Part shown: piece by piece, positions 15,244-24,123 of the stretch
Position numbering within the stretch: the stretch's first letter is position 1
Layout of the letters: the number at the start of each line of letters is the position of its first letter
Source of the DNA: Gymnodinialimonas phycosphaerae
Lineage (GTDB): Bacteria > Pseudomonadota > Alphaproteobacteria > Rhodobacterales > Rhodobacteraceae
Assembly (NCBI RefSeq): GCF_019195455.1
Contig: NZ_JAIMBW010000001.1
Span: 1 to 64,000 of the forward strand
Direction: 5' to 3'
DNA: 64,000 nt
Notes under the pieces: model-generated
Seen by the model: only the letters and a program-made list of their open reading frames with translations
Told to the model about the DNA's origin: nothing
The model's database searches: none
Made by a program: the position numbers and the translations under genes

Positions 15244-17382
15244 TCACTCGGTTCGGCTGAACTCGCGGGTTCCGGCCCGATCCAGGGCGTCCATGACTGC
15301 GTCGGCTGTCAGCAGTTCCGGCAGAACGATACCCTCCGGCGCACCCCGCCCATAGACGACGTTGAACGGGATACCGAAGCGGCCGAAGCCCTCGAGATAG
15401 CGGGAAATCGCCTCGTCCGGGCGGGTCCAGTCGGCCTGCATCGCTACGACCCCGGGAGAGACCAACAAAGCCGCGACCGGGTCTCGGTCCAGCACAAGCG
15501 CCTTGTTGGCCTTGCATGTCAGGCACCAGTCCGCCGTCACGTCGACGAAGACGACTTCCCCCGTGGAGATGCGTCGGGCGATTTCGGCCCGTTCAAACGG
15601 GAGCCAGGCAATTCCGCCCGACTCGGATGCAATCATTCCTGGCGACGAAAGGTGATCGGAAAGGGTTCCGGTGGCCAACAGCATCACGAAGGCGAGAGCG
15701 GCTGCGGTTGCACTCCGCACCGTACCGCTCAGACCGCGTATAGATAGAACCCCGACGATGACGGCGGTCAGTGAAACGGACGCGAGGGTCGCGATCGGTC
15801 CTGCAACGCCAATCATGACCCACACCAGCCAAAGAGCGGTCCCGCCGAGCAGGAGACCGAGAACCGCGCGTAGCAGGCTCATCCACCTCCCTGGTTTCGG
15901 GAGGCGCCGGACCAATCCGGGCCGCGCGGCGATGACCAGGTACGGGGCTGCCAGTCCAAGGCCGAGGAACGTGAAGACGACCGCGATGTCGATGCCGCGA
16001 CCTGCCAGCGCGAAGGCGACGGCCGTTCCGAGGAAGGGGGCCGAACACGGGGTCGCGAGGATGGCTGCGAAAGCCCCCGCGGCAAAATCCCCGGACAGGC
16101 CTTGCTCTGAGCCTGCATTCGCCAGCCGCGTCTGCAGGCGAGACGGCAGCACAATCTCGAACGCGCCTGCGAGATTGGCTGCGAATACCCCAACAACCAG
16201 CAACATCAGGGAGAGGAAGAGCGGGTTCTGGAATTGAAGGCCCCATCCCACCGTGACGCCGATCTCCCGCAGCACGAAAAGAACGGCAGCGAGGCCCCAC
16301 ATGAATGCCATCGCGCCCGCGGCCGAAGCGAGAAACCCCTGTCGGACCGCAATCCTGTCGTCGCCACCCAGCCGCATGGCGGAAGCGAGCTTGATCGACA
16401 GAACTGGAAGGACACAAGGCATCGCGTTGAGAACGAGGCCTCCAATGAACGCGGTGGCAGCGATCCAGACCAGCGCCGCAAGATTGACGCCTGAGGTCGC
16501 GACAGCGAATGGCGGTTCAGGCGGTTCCGAAAGGGATCGGGGGGCTGCGCTTACGGCGAACCCGCCCGCGTCAGTCACCGTCACCGAGATGTCCTGCAAA
16601 GGGCTGTCCGGCGCAGAGAGGATCGGAACGCGGGCCCAGAGGAGATATCCATCTTCGCCAAGGCGGATGTCCGGGCGGCCGAGAGAGGCAAACGGCCCAA
16701 GCTCGGCAAAGATGTCCGGTGCGGTGAAGGGCGCTTCGGCGCGCATCGAGACCACCACCGCGCTCATGGCCGGATCCACATAAGCGGAGATGTCGGTGAT
16801 ACCTGTCGCCGATGCATCGACAGGAACCCGATCGGCAAACGCCGTGATGCGTGCCGCGCTCGCCTCGTCAATACCGATTCCGGTCGGCACATCGAGGGAC
16901 AAGGTGAACTCCTGTGGAACGCAGATGTCCGAGCACGTGAGCAGCGTCACGTCCGCAGAAAGCCGAACCGGCGCGCCCGGTTCCTCCAGCGTTATGCGGA
17001 TCGGAAAGACAACCTCGTCGTGATAGCCGAAGTTCTCGATGCCGAATGCGGTGAAGCGGTCCGGCGCCGGCCACTGGAAATCGATCGACGCAATATTCTG
17101 CGATCCCGACCAGTCGATCTCCGGTGGAAAGCCAACCTCCCCGGGCGTGCGCCAGTAGGTCTTCCAGCCCTCGGCGAGATCCAGCGCCAACCCGGCCGAA
17201 AGCGTGCCGGCCCCTGGCGCAATCCCGTTCTCGACGGTCAGCAGCCGCGCGGTCACTGCCGGTGTCGTGACGGGATCAGAACTGGCGGCGCCGACTTGGG
17301 ACGAGGCGGCGGAAAGGAAGATGGCCGCGAGCATGGCGCCCGCCAGAATGCGGAGACAGTCTGCCCTGAAACGGGTCAGCAT
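15244..17382 (-). CDS. ScsB-like DsbD-family thiol:disulfide transporter
   Basis: 712 aa. After a signal peptide comes a DsbD-alpha-like periplasmic domain with LLTCSDICVPQEF (two Cys). It is followed by a central eight-helix DsbD transmembrane domain (MPCVLPVLSIKLAS; TPCSAPFLGTAVAF) and a C-terminal thioredoxin domain with VTADWCLTCKANK (Cys near 620). It carries electrons from cytoplasmic thioredoxin to periplasmic partners. ScsB is the copper-tolerance version of DsbD. The partner gene, a DsbA-like protein, overlaps it by seven bases upstream. Confidence 0.9.
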   Translation of the reverse strand: MLTRFRADCLRILAGAMLAAIFLSAASSQVGAASSDPVTTPAVTARLLTVENGIAPGAGTLSAGLALDLAEGWKTYWRTPGEVGFPPEIDWSGSQNIASIDFQWPAPDRFTAFGIENFGYHDEVVFPIRITLEEPGAPVRLSADVTLLTCSDICVPQEFTLSLDVPTGIGIDEASAARITAFADRVPVDASATGITDISAYVDPAMSAVVVSMRAEAPFTAPDIFAELGPFASLGRPDIRLGEDGYLLWARVPILSAPDSPLQDISVTVTDAGGFAVSAAPRSLSEPPEPPFAVATSGVNLAALVWIAATAFIGGLVLNAMPCVLPVLSIKLASAMRLGGDDRIAVRQGFLASAAGAMAFMWGLAAVLFVLREIGVTVGWGLQFQNPLFLSLMLLVVGVFAANLAGAFEIVLPSRLQTRLANAGSEQGLSGDFAAGAFAAILATPCSAPFLGTAVAFALAGRGIDIAVVFTFLGLGLAAPYLVIAARPGLVRRLPKPGRWMSLLRAVLGLLLGGTALWLVWVMIGVAGPIATLASVSLTAVIVGVLSIRGLSGTVRSATAAALAFVMLLATGTLSDHLSSPGMIASESGGIAWLPFERAEIARRISTGEVVFVDVTADWCLTCKANKALVLDRDPVAALLVSPGVVAMQADWTRPDEAISRYLEGFGRFGIPFNVVYGRGAPEGIVLPELLTADAVMDALDRAGTREFSRTE

Positions 17383-18140
17383 ACCGAGGACCAGCCTTCC
17401 TCTCGCTCCATGCTGATGATCCGGCGCAAGGTTCGATCCGAGATCTCTCCCTGGATCACGGTACGGCCGACCACCATTGCAGGCGTCCCCACGAAAGCGA
17501 ACAGGCGCGAGAGCGCGGCACTGATTTCAAGTTCGCGAGAGACGCTTTCGCTCTCCATGTCTGCGATCAGTCGATCGTGGTCTACGCCAATCCGCTCGGA
17601 CAGCAGGGACAGGTATTCCGCGTTCGCGCGGAACGGGCTTGTCAGAAGGCTCTCATGGAACGCTATGTAGGTGTCCTGGCGCTTTGCGGCGAGCGCAGCG
17701 CGCGCTGCAAGGATCGAGGTTTCGCCAAGAAGCGGCAGCTCATGCCACTCGATGGCGACCTCTGAGCCAAGTTCGGATCCCAGTTCTGACAGACGCTTGG
17801 TCTGCACCCTGCAATATGGACAGTAGTAGTCGGCGAAAGACGCAATCGGGACCACGCCTTCGGATCTCGCCGCAGTCCCGAAGAGATGCGAACACAGATC
17901 TGCGCGGAGGCTGTCAGGGCTCACTCGCGCCGGTGTTTCCTCTGATCCGCCAACGCTCAGACCCGCAAACGGATTGAGGCCCGAAGAGACGGATCCGCCC
18001 GCGACCCGTCGAAATCCCGGCGGGTCATCGAGGGGTTCAAACTCGGGCAAACCTTCGAACAGGGAAGGCAGCACGCGAAATCCGCCGATCACGGCGCCGC
18101 CTGCAACAAGCATCAAGAGAAGTGTGCGCCTGTCGGCCAT
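17376..18140 (-). CDS. DsbA/ScsC-like thiol oxidoreductase
   Basis: 254 aa from ATG 18140 with GGGAA upstream; an alternative ATG is at 18179. An N-terminal anchor is followed by a linker of about 70 residues and a DSBA domain with ADYYCPYCRVQTKRL (Cys about 107 and 110), LPLLGETS and FVGTPAMVVG with the cis-Pro. It is coupled to the ScsB-like gene, which is the expected reductase, so the pair should form an isomerase or reductase relay for copper-damaged periplasmic thiols. Confidence 0.87.
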   Translation of the reverse strand: MADRRTLLLMLVAGGAVIGGFRVLPSLFEGLPEFEPLDDPPGFRRVAGGSVSSGLNPFAGLSVGGSEETPARVSPDSLRADLCSHLFGTAARSEGVVPIASFADYYCPYCRVQTKRLSELGSELGSEVAIEWHELPLLGETSILAARAALAAKRQDTYIAFHESLLTSPFRANAEYLSLLSERIGVDHDRLIADMESESVSRELEISAALSRLFAFVGTPAMVVGRTVIQGEISDRTLRRIISMEREEGWSSVC

Positions 18141-18197
18141 CAAAACGTTCCCGAACCGTCGAAACCATTTGCAGTCCATCACCGCCGGTAGGTCAAG

Positions 18198-18213
18198 GAT
18201 ACATACCGATACA
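18198..18213. promoter_or_regulatory. GATACA direct repeat in divergent promoter
   Basis: GATACA-TACC-GATACA, followed by AAAA, lies between the scsC-like gene (minus) and the cytochrome operon (plus). The spacing is 10 bp, typical for OmpR-family regulators. A matching GATACA-n4-GAGACA is upstream of the response regulator gene at 12701. It is the best candidate for co-control of both operons. Confidence 0.5.
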
Positions 18214-18306
18214 AAAATCACCGCCTTGTCAGGTTGATGGATAGCGCGAAGCGGGTAAGAAATTCATGGGCGCCAAACCGAGCACACGACAAGATGTGAG
18301 AGCAGA

Positions 18307-18762
18307 ATGAATTCAAAGACTGTCACGGTCGCGATCGCATTCATTGCGGCTTTCGTCGGAGTTGGCTGGTGGCTATTCGCGCCGGGCGGCAACGAGCAAA
18401 ATCCAACGGCTGCCTCGGACGCAGTGGCTGTCGCACAAGGCTCGCCCATGGTCGAGGTGCAGGTGCCTGAAACACTCTCGGGACAGGCGCAGATCGGGCA
18501 ACGCGGGTTCGAGGGTCTGTGCGCCCAGTGTCATGGCGAGAACGCGGCCGGACGTCAGGGGATCGGGCCGGCGCTCGTTCACCGTATCTATGAACCCAGC
18601 CACCACGCAGATGCCGCGTTTCTTCTGGCTGCCCAGAACGGCGTGAGGGCGCATCATTGGAATTTCGGGAACATGCCGCCGGTTGAAGGCGTCACGCGCG
18701 CCGATGTCATGGCCATCACCGCGTATGTCCGTGAACTGCAGCGTGCGAACGGGATCAATTGA
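18307..18762 (+). CDS. Membrane-anchored c-type cytochrome (monohaem)
   Basis: 151 aa. An N-terminal helix (residues 6-23) is followed by a cytochrome c domain with LCAQCHGENAAG (Cys72, Cys75, His76) and a likely axial Met in FGNMPPVEGV. First gene of the cytochrome/multicopper oxidase operon running to 24057. It would pass electrons between periplasmic redox partners. The next gene starts on its stop codon (TGATG). Confidence 0.9.
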   Translation: MNSKTVTVAIAFIAAFVGVGWWLFAPGGNEQNPTAASDAVAVAQGSPMVEVQVPETLSGQAQIGQRGFEGLCAQCHGENAAGRQGIGPALVHRIYEPSHHADAAFLLAAQNGVRAHHWNFGNMPPVEGVTRADVMAITAYVRELQRANGIN

Positions 18763-19112
18763 TGCGAACCGGGCATCGCACCTTGGCCAGAGCCATTCTC
18801 GTCGTCTGCGTCATGCTGTCGATGGCCCTCTCGTCTTTGCCCGATACCGCTGCCGCAATGGGCGGAGTGTTCGAGCAAGTACACTTGCACGACCATGCGG
18901 ACGCTCATCGAGGCCATGCCGAGGATGAAAACGCAGCGGTGGACCGGCATTGTCATCCGGGGCTCGATTGCAAGACCGTATCCGTGTTTCTGAATAGTCC
19001 CCGGTTCGAAATCCAAGTTGCGGAATTCGTCCATCGCTTTGCTTTGACTAGAAGCGATGGCCAAAGCTTGACGATACCTTTTGATCTACCGCCTCCCCGA
19101 AATGGGTCGTGA
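18762..19112 (+). CDS. Small His-rich exported protein of unknown function
   Basis: 116 aa. A signal peptide (AILVVCVMLSMALSSLPDTAAA) is followed by a His-rich stretch (HLHDHADAHRGHAEDE, then DRHCHPGLDCKT). No family is recognised. The His and Cys content suggests periplasmic metal binding. A second protein of similar style, at 25455, opens the TolC operon. Coupled to the preceding cytochrome by stop-start overlap, with 41 bp before the cytochrome c' gene. Confidence 0.72.
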   Translation: MRTGHRTLARAILVVCVMLSMALSSLPDTAAAMGGVFEQVHLHDHADAHRGHAEDENAAVDRHCHPGLDCKTVSVFLNSPRFEIQVAEFVHRFALTRSDGQSLTIPFDLPPPRNGS

Positions 19113-19153
19113 GTCTTTCAAGAATTTCGACCCCCGAGACGAGGAGAAACCCC

Positions 19154-19753
19154 ATGAACATCAGACTGACGAGCATTGCTCTTGCCAGTGTCATCGCCGG
19201 TGCGGCGGCGCTGGCGCACACGGGCGCCACCGGCGTCGTCCTGGAGCGCATGGAAGGCATGAAGGCTATGGGCGATGCGGTGCAGGCCGTCGCCCCCATG
19301 ATGCGCGGCGAACGCGAATACGATCCAGACGCCTTGAGGCGCGCGGCGGAAACCATCGGGGCGCATTCCGGCAGCGCAATGACGGACCTGTTCCCCGAAG
19401 GCAGCAACGGCGATCCCTCCGAGGCCCGCGATCTGATCTGGGAGGAGTGGGACAGGTTCGCCGCCCTCGCTGAGCAGATGCAGGTGGCCGCACGCGGTCT
19501 CGCCCTAGCCGCAGACAACGGCCTCGCTCATGAGCAAGGTGGGATGTCTACCGGCACCATGATGGGCGGCGGCAGCATGATGGGTGGAAACGGCAGCGCC
19601 ATGATGGGCAGTGGCAGCGGCATGATGGGCGGCGGCATGATGAGTGGCATGACGGCCGCTGATATCGGCGCCATGCCCGCCGATGCGGCCTTCGCGATGG
19701 CGAGCCAGGTCTGTTCGGCCTGCCACACCCGGTTTCGCGCCGAGGACGAGTGA
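19154..19753 (+). CDS. Cytochrome c'-like protein with Met-rich insert
   Basis: 199 aa from ATG 19154 with GAGGAG upstream. A signal peptide is followed by a four-helix cytochrome c' body (RMEGMKAMGDAVQAV, DLIWEEWDRFAALAEQM) and a C-terminal haem site VCSACHTRFRAE (Cys187, Cys190, His191). Between helix 3 and the haem helix lies an extra ~35-residue segment of Gly, Ser and Met repeats (MMGGGSMMGG, MMGSGSGMMGG) that ordinary cytochrome c' lacks. The insert resembles Met-rich Cu(I) sites. Cytochromes c' bind NO or transfer electrons. Confidence 0.85.
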   Translation: MNIRLTSIALASVIAGAAALAHTGATGVVLERMEGMKAMGDAVQAVAPMMRGEREYDPDALRRAAETIGAHSGSAMTDLFPEGSNGDPSEARDLIWEEWDRFAALAEQMQVAARGLALAADNGLAHEQGGMSTGTMMGGGSMMGGNGSAMMGSGSGMMGGGMMSGMTAADIGAMPADAAFAMASQVCSACHTRFRAEDE

Positions 19754-19755
19754 CG

Positions 19756-20694
19756 ATGCGACCGGTCCTGAAATTCGGCGCAGCGACTGCGGTGCTTGGT
19801 GTCGCCACCGTCGCTGCGCTGGCCGCATGGCCGGTTGGGGTAGAGCCGGAACCGATCGAGCTGGTCGGAGATATCGAGCGCGGGGCCTATCTGGCCCGCG
19901 CCAGCGGCTGCATTGCCTGTCACACCAACTTCGAGGACGGAGGCGCGCCGCTTGCCGGCGGCGCGCCGCTTCCAACTGATTTCGGCACGTTCTATCCGCC
20001 GAATATTACCACTGACCCCGACTTTGGCATCGGAGCGTGGACTGTCGAGGACTTTGCGCGCGCGGTGCGGCAAGGCATCGGGCCGGATGGCGCGCCCTAC
20101 TATCCGACATTCACCTATCCGTTCTACGCTGACTTTTCCGACCAGGAAATTGCCGACCTCTGGGCCGCATTCCAGACTGTTCCTCCGGTGGCCGAAAATG
20201 CGCCCTCGCATGACGTGGTGTTCCCTTTCGATCAGCGCTGGGGTCTGAAGCTCTGGCGGGCGGCCTATCTCGATGATCCTGAGACGGAGCCGGTCGATGG
20301 GCAGAGTGAGATGTGGAACCGCGGGCGGGAACTGGTTCGGGGCGCGACGCATTGCGGCGCCTGCCATACGGAGCGGAACCTTGCGGGTGCGCGCGTGCTC
20401 GACGCCGTGTTCGCCGGCAACGATGCGCTTCCCGGCGGCAACGACGCTCCGTCGATCAGATCCCCCGACCTGATTGCGGGCGGCTGGACCGTCTCCAACC
20501 TCGCCTACGCTCTCAGAACGGGCATCACGCCCTCCGGCGACGCTTTCGGAGGCTCGATGGGAGAGGTCGTCATGTACGGGACGAGCTTCCTGACACCCGC
20601 GGATCTCGAAGCGATGGCTACATACCTGCTCGACAGCGATGTCGCCGGGATCGAGATGGCAGGTGTGAATACGACGGAAGGCGAGGCCGACTGA
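19756..20694 (+). CDS. Dihaem cytochrome c
   Basis: 312 aa from ATG 19756; a GTG at 19750 overlapping the previous stop is an alternative. After a signal anchor there are two cytochrome c domains with haem sites GCIACHTNF (about residues 51-55) and HCGACHTERN (about 199-203). The layout resembles the cytochrome subunits of Gluconobacter-type dehydrogenases and similar electron carriers. It is followed after 44 bp by the multicopper oxidase and may carry electrons to or from it (inference). Confidence 0.88.
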   Translation: MRPVLKFGAATAVLGVATVAALAAWPVGVEPEPIELVGDIERGAYLARASGCIACHTNFEDGGAPLAGGAPLPTDFGTFYPPNITTDPDFGIGAWTVEDFARAVRQGIGPDGAPYYPTFTYPFYADFSDQEIADLWAAFQTVPPVAENAPSHDVVFPFDQRWGLKLWRAAYLDDPETEPVDGQSEMWNRGRELVRGATHCGACHTERNLAGARVLDAVFAGNDALPGGNDAPSIRSPDLIAGGWTVSNLAYALRTGITPSGDAFGGSMGEVVMYGTSFLTPADLEAMATYLLDSDVAGIEMAGVNTTEGEAD

Positions 20695-20738
20695 GATGGC
20701 GCGATCCGATCCTGGCGTGCGCCCCCGAGGAAGATGAC

Positions 20739-22133
20739 ATGATCTACTCAAGACGCGATATCCTGAAGATCGGTGCGGCCGCGGGGTTCGCCTCGACCGC
20801 ACCGTCCAATCTGTTCGCGCAGAGCAACTCGGCCGTGCCGCTGACGGCCCGCGAAGCCAGCCTGCAACTGGCGCCGCCGGACTATCCGCAGACCGCCATC
20901 TGGGGCTTTGACGGCTCCATGCCGGGACCGGTGATCCGGGTTCGGCAGGGCGGTCGTGTCACGCGCCGGCTGGTCAATGAACTGCCTCAGGCCACGTCGC
21001 TCCACTGGCACGGCGTCCGGATCGACAATGCGATGGACGGTGTCGCGGGCCTGACGCAGGAGGCCGTCGCCCCAGGCGCGTCCTTCGACATTGATTTCGT
21101 CGCGCCCGATGCCGGCACCTACTGGTACCACGCCCACAATCGCTCCGTTGAACAGGTCGCGCGCGGTCTTTACGGAGCGCTCGTGGTCGAAGAGCCGGAG
21201 GGGCCCGACGTGTATCGCGACGAGGTCCTGATCCTCGACGACTGGCTCCTGAACCCTGACACTGCCCAGATCGATCCCGACTTCACCTCGCGCCATGATC
21301 GCAGTCACGGGGGCCGGGTCGGGAACTTCATCGCGACGAACGGACAATACGGGCACAGCCTCGATGTGCGCCGCCATGAGCGGCTGCGGCTTCGCCTCGT
21401 GAACGCGGCAAATGCCAGGATCTTCGAACTGGCGCTGGCCGGCCTCGAAGGCTGGGTGATGGCGCTCGACGGCATGCCGCTGGAGGCGCCGCAGCCCGTG
21501 TCCGATACGGTTTTGCTCGGGCCGGGGCAGCGGGCCGACCTCCTTGTGGACGTCGTGGCGGAGCAAGGTGAGACGGCCTATCTGGTTCGTGTCGACAATG
21601 GCGAGGGGTTCGTTCAGTCGGCCTTCCCGGTGGTCGGGGCATCGTCCGGCGCGCGCAGGGATGCTCCGCAGGCGTTGGCCCCAAACGCCAACATGGCTCC
21701 TCCGGATCTCTCACAAGCCCGGCATGTGCGCCTTCACATGGGTGGGGGCGCGATGGGCCGCCTGCAGTCGGCCCAGTTCAACGGGGAGCGGAGAACCTTT
21801 CGCCAACTGGTAGATGCCAACCAGTTCTGGGCCTTCAATGACGTCATCGGTATGACGGATGACCCACTGGCCGTTCTGGCACGCGATGAGCCGGTCCGTC
21901 TTGAAATCGTCAATGACACCTCCTTTCCGCATGCCATGCACCTCCACGGGATGCACTTCCGCGAGATCGCGGCAGACGGCACGCTGGGACCGCTCCGGGA
22001 TACCGTCCTGACATTCGGGGGCGAGACGCGCGAGATCGCGTTTTCGGCGCATAATCCCGGCGACTGGCTGTTTCACTGCCACATGCTTTCCCATGCCGCG
22101 TCAGGGATGACGACTTGGGTCAGGGTGACCTGA
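20739..22133 (+). CDS. Multicopper oxidase with Tat signal (CueO/CopA-like)
   Basis: 464 aa from ATG 20739 (MIYSRRDILKIG). The start is fixed by the Tat motif SRRDILK. Three cupredoxin domains carry all four copper-ligand blocks: LHWHGVR, WYHAHNRS, FPHAMHLHGMHF and the T1 block HCHMLSHAASGM with an axial Met. It probably oxidises Cu(I) or another periplasmic reductant with O2. Tat export implies folding and copper loading control in the cytoplasm. Its stop overlaps the next cytochrome start (TGATG). Confidence 0.93.
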   Translation: MIYSRRDILKIGAAAGFASTAPSNLFAQSNSAVPLTAREASLQLAPPDYPQTAIWGFDGSMPGPVIRVRQGGRVTRRLVNELPQATSLHWHGVRIDNAMDGVAGLTQEAVAPGASFDIDFVAPDAGTYWYHAHNRSVEQVARGLYGALVVEEPEGPDVYRDEVLILDDWLLNPDTAQIDPDFTSRHDRSHGGRVGNFIATNGQYGHSLDVRRHERLRLRLVNAANARIFELALAGLEGWVMALDGMPLEAPQPVSDTVLLGPGQRADLLVDVVAEQGETAYLVRVDNGEGFVQSAFPVVGASSGARRDAPQALAPNANMAPPDLSQARHVRLHMGGGAMGRLQSAQFNGERRTFRQLVDANQFWAFNDVIGMTDDPLAVLARDEPVRLEIVNDTSFPHAMHLHGMHFREIAADGTLGPLRDTVLTFGGETREIAFSAHNPGDWLFHCHMLSHAASGMTTWVRVT

Positions 22134-22621
22134 TGCGGAGGAGTGTCGTCGCGGTAGCTGCTGCCGCCATCGTCTCCGTCGCGCTGGTTGCTTTCTGGTG
22201 GACGGGCGGGGGCTCGGAGTCTGAGGCTGCAATGGTCATTCCAGAAGGTCTCGACCTGGCACAAGGTGAGGTGCTCTACGGCGAGTACTGCGCGTCCTGT
22301 CATGGCGCAAACCTGGAAGGGCAGCCTGACTGGCAAAGCCCGGGGCCCGACGGCCGGTTGCCGGCGCCCCCTCACGACGAGACCGGGCATACATGGCACC
22401 ACCCCGACAGTGTCCTGTTCCAATACACGAAGCTTGGCGGCCGTGAGACGCTGGCCACGCAGGGCATCGAGTTCGACAGCGGCATGCCCGGCTTCTCCGG
22501 GCAGCTGAGCGATCAGGAAATCTGGACCATTCTCGCCTACATCCGATCGACGTGGCCGGAGCGCGCGCGTGCCGCGCAGGCTGCCCGTACGGAGGCGAGC
22601 TTCGCCAACGAAGGGAGTTGA
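22133..22621 (+). CDS. Membrane-anchored c-type cytochrome (monohaem)
   Basis: 162 aa. An N-terminal helix is followed by a cytochrome c domain with YCASCHGANLEG (about residues 53-57) and an axial Met candidate in DSGMPGFSGQL. It belongs to the class seen with copper-related oxidases. Translationally coupled to the multicopper oxidase, so it is its likely electron partner. It ends four bases before the next start. Confidence 0.9.
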   Translation: MRRSVVAVAAAAIVSVALVAFWWTGGGSESEAAMVIPEGLDLAQGEVLYGEYCASCHGANLEGQPDWQSPGPDGRLPAPPHDETGHTWHHPDSVLFQYTKLGGRETLATQGIEFDSGMPGFSGQLSDQEIWTILAYIRSTWPERARAAQAARTEASFANEGS

Positions 22622-22625
22622 CCCA

Positions 22626-23354
22626 ATGAAGAAATCCATTCTCTGCGCCACGGTATTGGCTGTTTTTCTGCCAGTCGCCGCGTCCGCGGACGACCTGTCG
22701 GAGGATCGGGTACGCGAGCTGGTCCTCGAGACCATACGCGAGAACCCGCAAATCGTGATGGAGGCCGTCGCCATCCTGCAACGTCAGGAGGCCGACGCAC
22801 AGGCCGAGGCACAAGCGCAGGTTCTGGAGGACGAGCGCGATCTTCTCGAACGGGATCCGAACGCGCCCGTACTCGGAAATCCGGATGGCGACGTCACCAT
22901 CGTCGAGTTCTTCGACTACAATTGCCCCTACTGCAGGCGGGTAAAACCGGAGATCGAGGCCTTGTTGGCCGCCGATCCAAACGTTCGACTCGTCTATCGC
23001 GAGTGGCCCATTCTGGGCGAGGGATCCGTCTTTGCCGCACGGGCGGCACTCGCCGCGCGCGAACAGGACCTTTACGAGGAATTCCACTGGGCTCTGATGG
23101 GGATGAACGGCCGGGCGGAGGAAGCAGCCGTCATGCGGGTGGCCGAAGAAGTCGGGCTCGATCTCGTGCAGCTCCGTCGGGACATGGCGGCGCCCGAAAT
23201 CGAAGAGCATATCGCAACCTCCATGCGCCTCAGCCAGGCCCTGGGGTTCAACGGCACTCCGTCCTTCGTGATCGGCGACGCGCTCGTTCCGGGTCTCGTC
23301 GAACAGGAGCAGTTGCAGGCCTTGGTCGCGCAGGTGCGTGATGGGTCCGAATGA
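22626..23354 (+). CDS. DsbA-family thiol oxidoreductase (CPYC)
   Basis: 242 aa from ATG 22626. Signal peptide MKKSILCATVLAVFLPVAASA. An N-terminal helical segment rich in Glu, Gln and Ala (about 22-75) precedes the DSBA domain with FFDYNCPYCRRVKPE (Cys about 100 and 103), REWPILG and FNGTPSFVIG. The extended N-terminal helix recalls ScsC-type oligomerising DsbA proteins. It is the third DsbA-like protein in the island. Confidence 0.9.
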   Translation: MKKSILCATVLAVFLPVAASADDLSEDRVRELVLETIRENPQIVMEAVAILQRQEADAQAEAQAQVLEDERDLLERDPNAPVLGNPDGDVTIVEFFDYNCPYCRRVKPEIEALLAADPNVRLVYREWPILGEGSVFAARAALAAREQDLYEEFHWALMGMNGRAEEAAVMRVAEEVGLDLVQLRRDMAAPEIEEHIATSMRLSQALGFNGTPSFVIGDALVPGLVEQEQLQALVAQVRDGSE

Positions 23355-23391
23355 CCGCAAGCCTGCCATCCACTGACCGGAGTTACGCGCG

Positions 23392-24057
23392 ATGCTGACC
23401 CGCCGCCATTTCATCGCTTCTACGGCCGCTTTGTTCTCGCCGCCCATCAACGGTCCGCTGGTTGCCAGCACCTGGCCGAGCGAGGCACAGAAAGCCGAAT
23501 GGGATGCGCAGGTCACGCCTGTGAACTACGATCCGGCCACGTCAAACCCGTGGGGCCTTCATCCGCGCTTCCTGCCAACCCGGGTGATCGCAAACGATGG
23601 TTTGAGACCGGGAGACATCCATGTCGACGCGGTCGCGCGCTACCTTTACCACATCGAAGAAGGCGGAACGGCCATGCGATATGGAGTGGCTATCGGGCGT
23701 GGCGATCTCTATGAGCCTGGCACCTACACGATCCGCCGCAAGGTCCGCTGGCCGCACTGGACGCCGACCCGTTCCATGATCGAGCGCGAGCCCGATCTTT
23801 ACGCGCAGTACGAAGACGGGATGGAGCCCGGACCGAGCAACGCTTTGGGATCTCGCGCGCTATATCTCTATGTGGGTGAACGGGACACTTATCTTCGTAT
23901 ACATGGTACGCCGTATCCAAGATCGATTGGATCGAGAGCCAGCTCGGGCTGCGTCCGAATGGTCATGGCGCATATCAACGGACTATTCGATCAAGTCGCA
24001 ATCGGTGTCACTGCGCGTCTTTACCCGGCCGAGAATTCCCTCGGCTCACGGACCTGA
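23392..24057 (+). CDS. L,D-transpeptidase (YkuD family), Tat-like signal
   Basis: 221 aa. N-terminus MLTRRHFIASTAALF fits a Tat signal. The YkuD domain has YGVAIGRG, RIHGT and the catalytic block SSGCVRM (Cys near 186). It is the last gene of the cytochrome operon. A different YkuD gene, a lipoprotein, follows the P-type ATPase at 3087; here too a CYWY lipoprotein gene lies next door in the opposite orientation. Confidence 0.9.
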   Translation: MLTRRHFIASTAALFSPPINGPLVASTWPSEAQKAEWDAQVTPVNYDPATSNPWGLHPRFLPTRVIANDGLRPGDIHVDAVARYLYHIEEGGTAMRYGVAIGRGDLYEPGTYTIRRKVRWPHWTPTRSMIEREPDLYAQYEDGMEPGPSNALGSRALYLYVGERDTYLRIHGTPYPRSIGSRASSGCVRMVMAHINGLFDQVAIGVTARLYPAENSLGSRT

Positions 24058-24123
24058 AGTGCCCGGCGCCCGAGGGATACGAACGGACGTGAGCCCGTTC
24101 AACCGCGCCGTCGCCAACTTGAA

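Noticed and set aside
19528..20802. 424-codon minus-strand frame across the cytochrome genes
   Set aside because: Shadow frame; the haem motifs on the plus strand are unambiguous.
22236..23516. 426-codon minus-strand frame across the cytochrome and DsbA genes
   Set aside because: Shadow frame; the CASCH and CPYC sites are on the plus strand.
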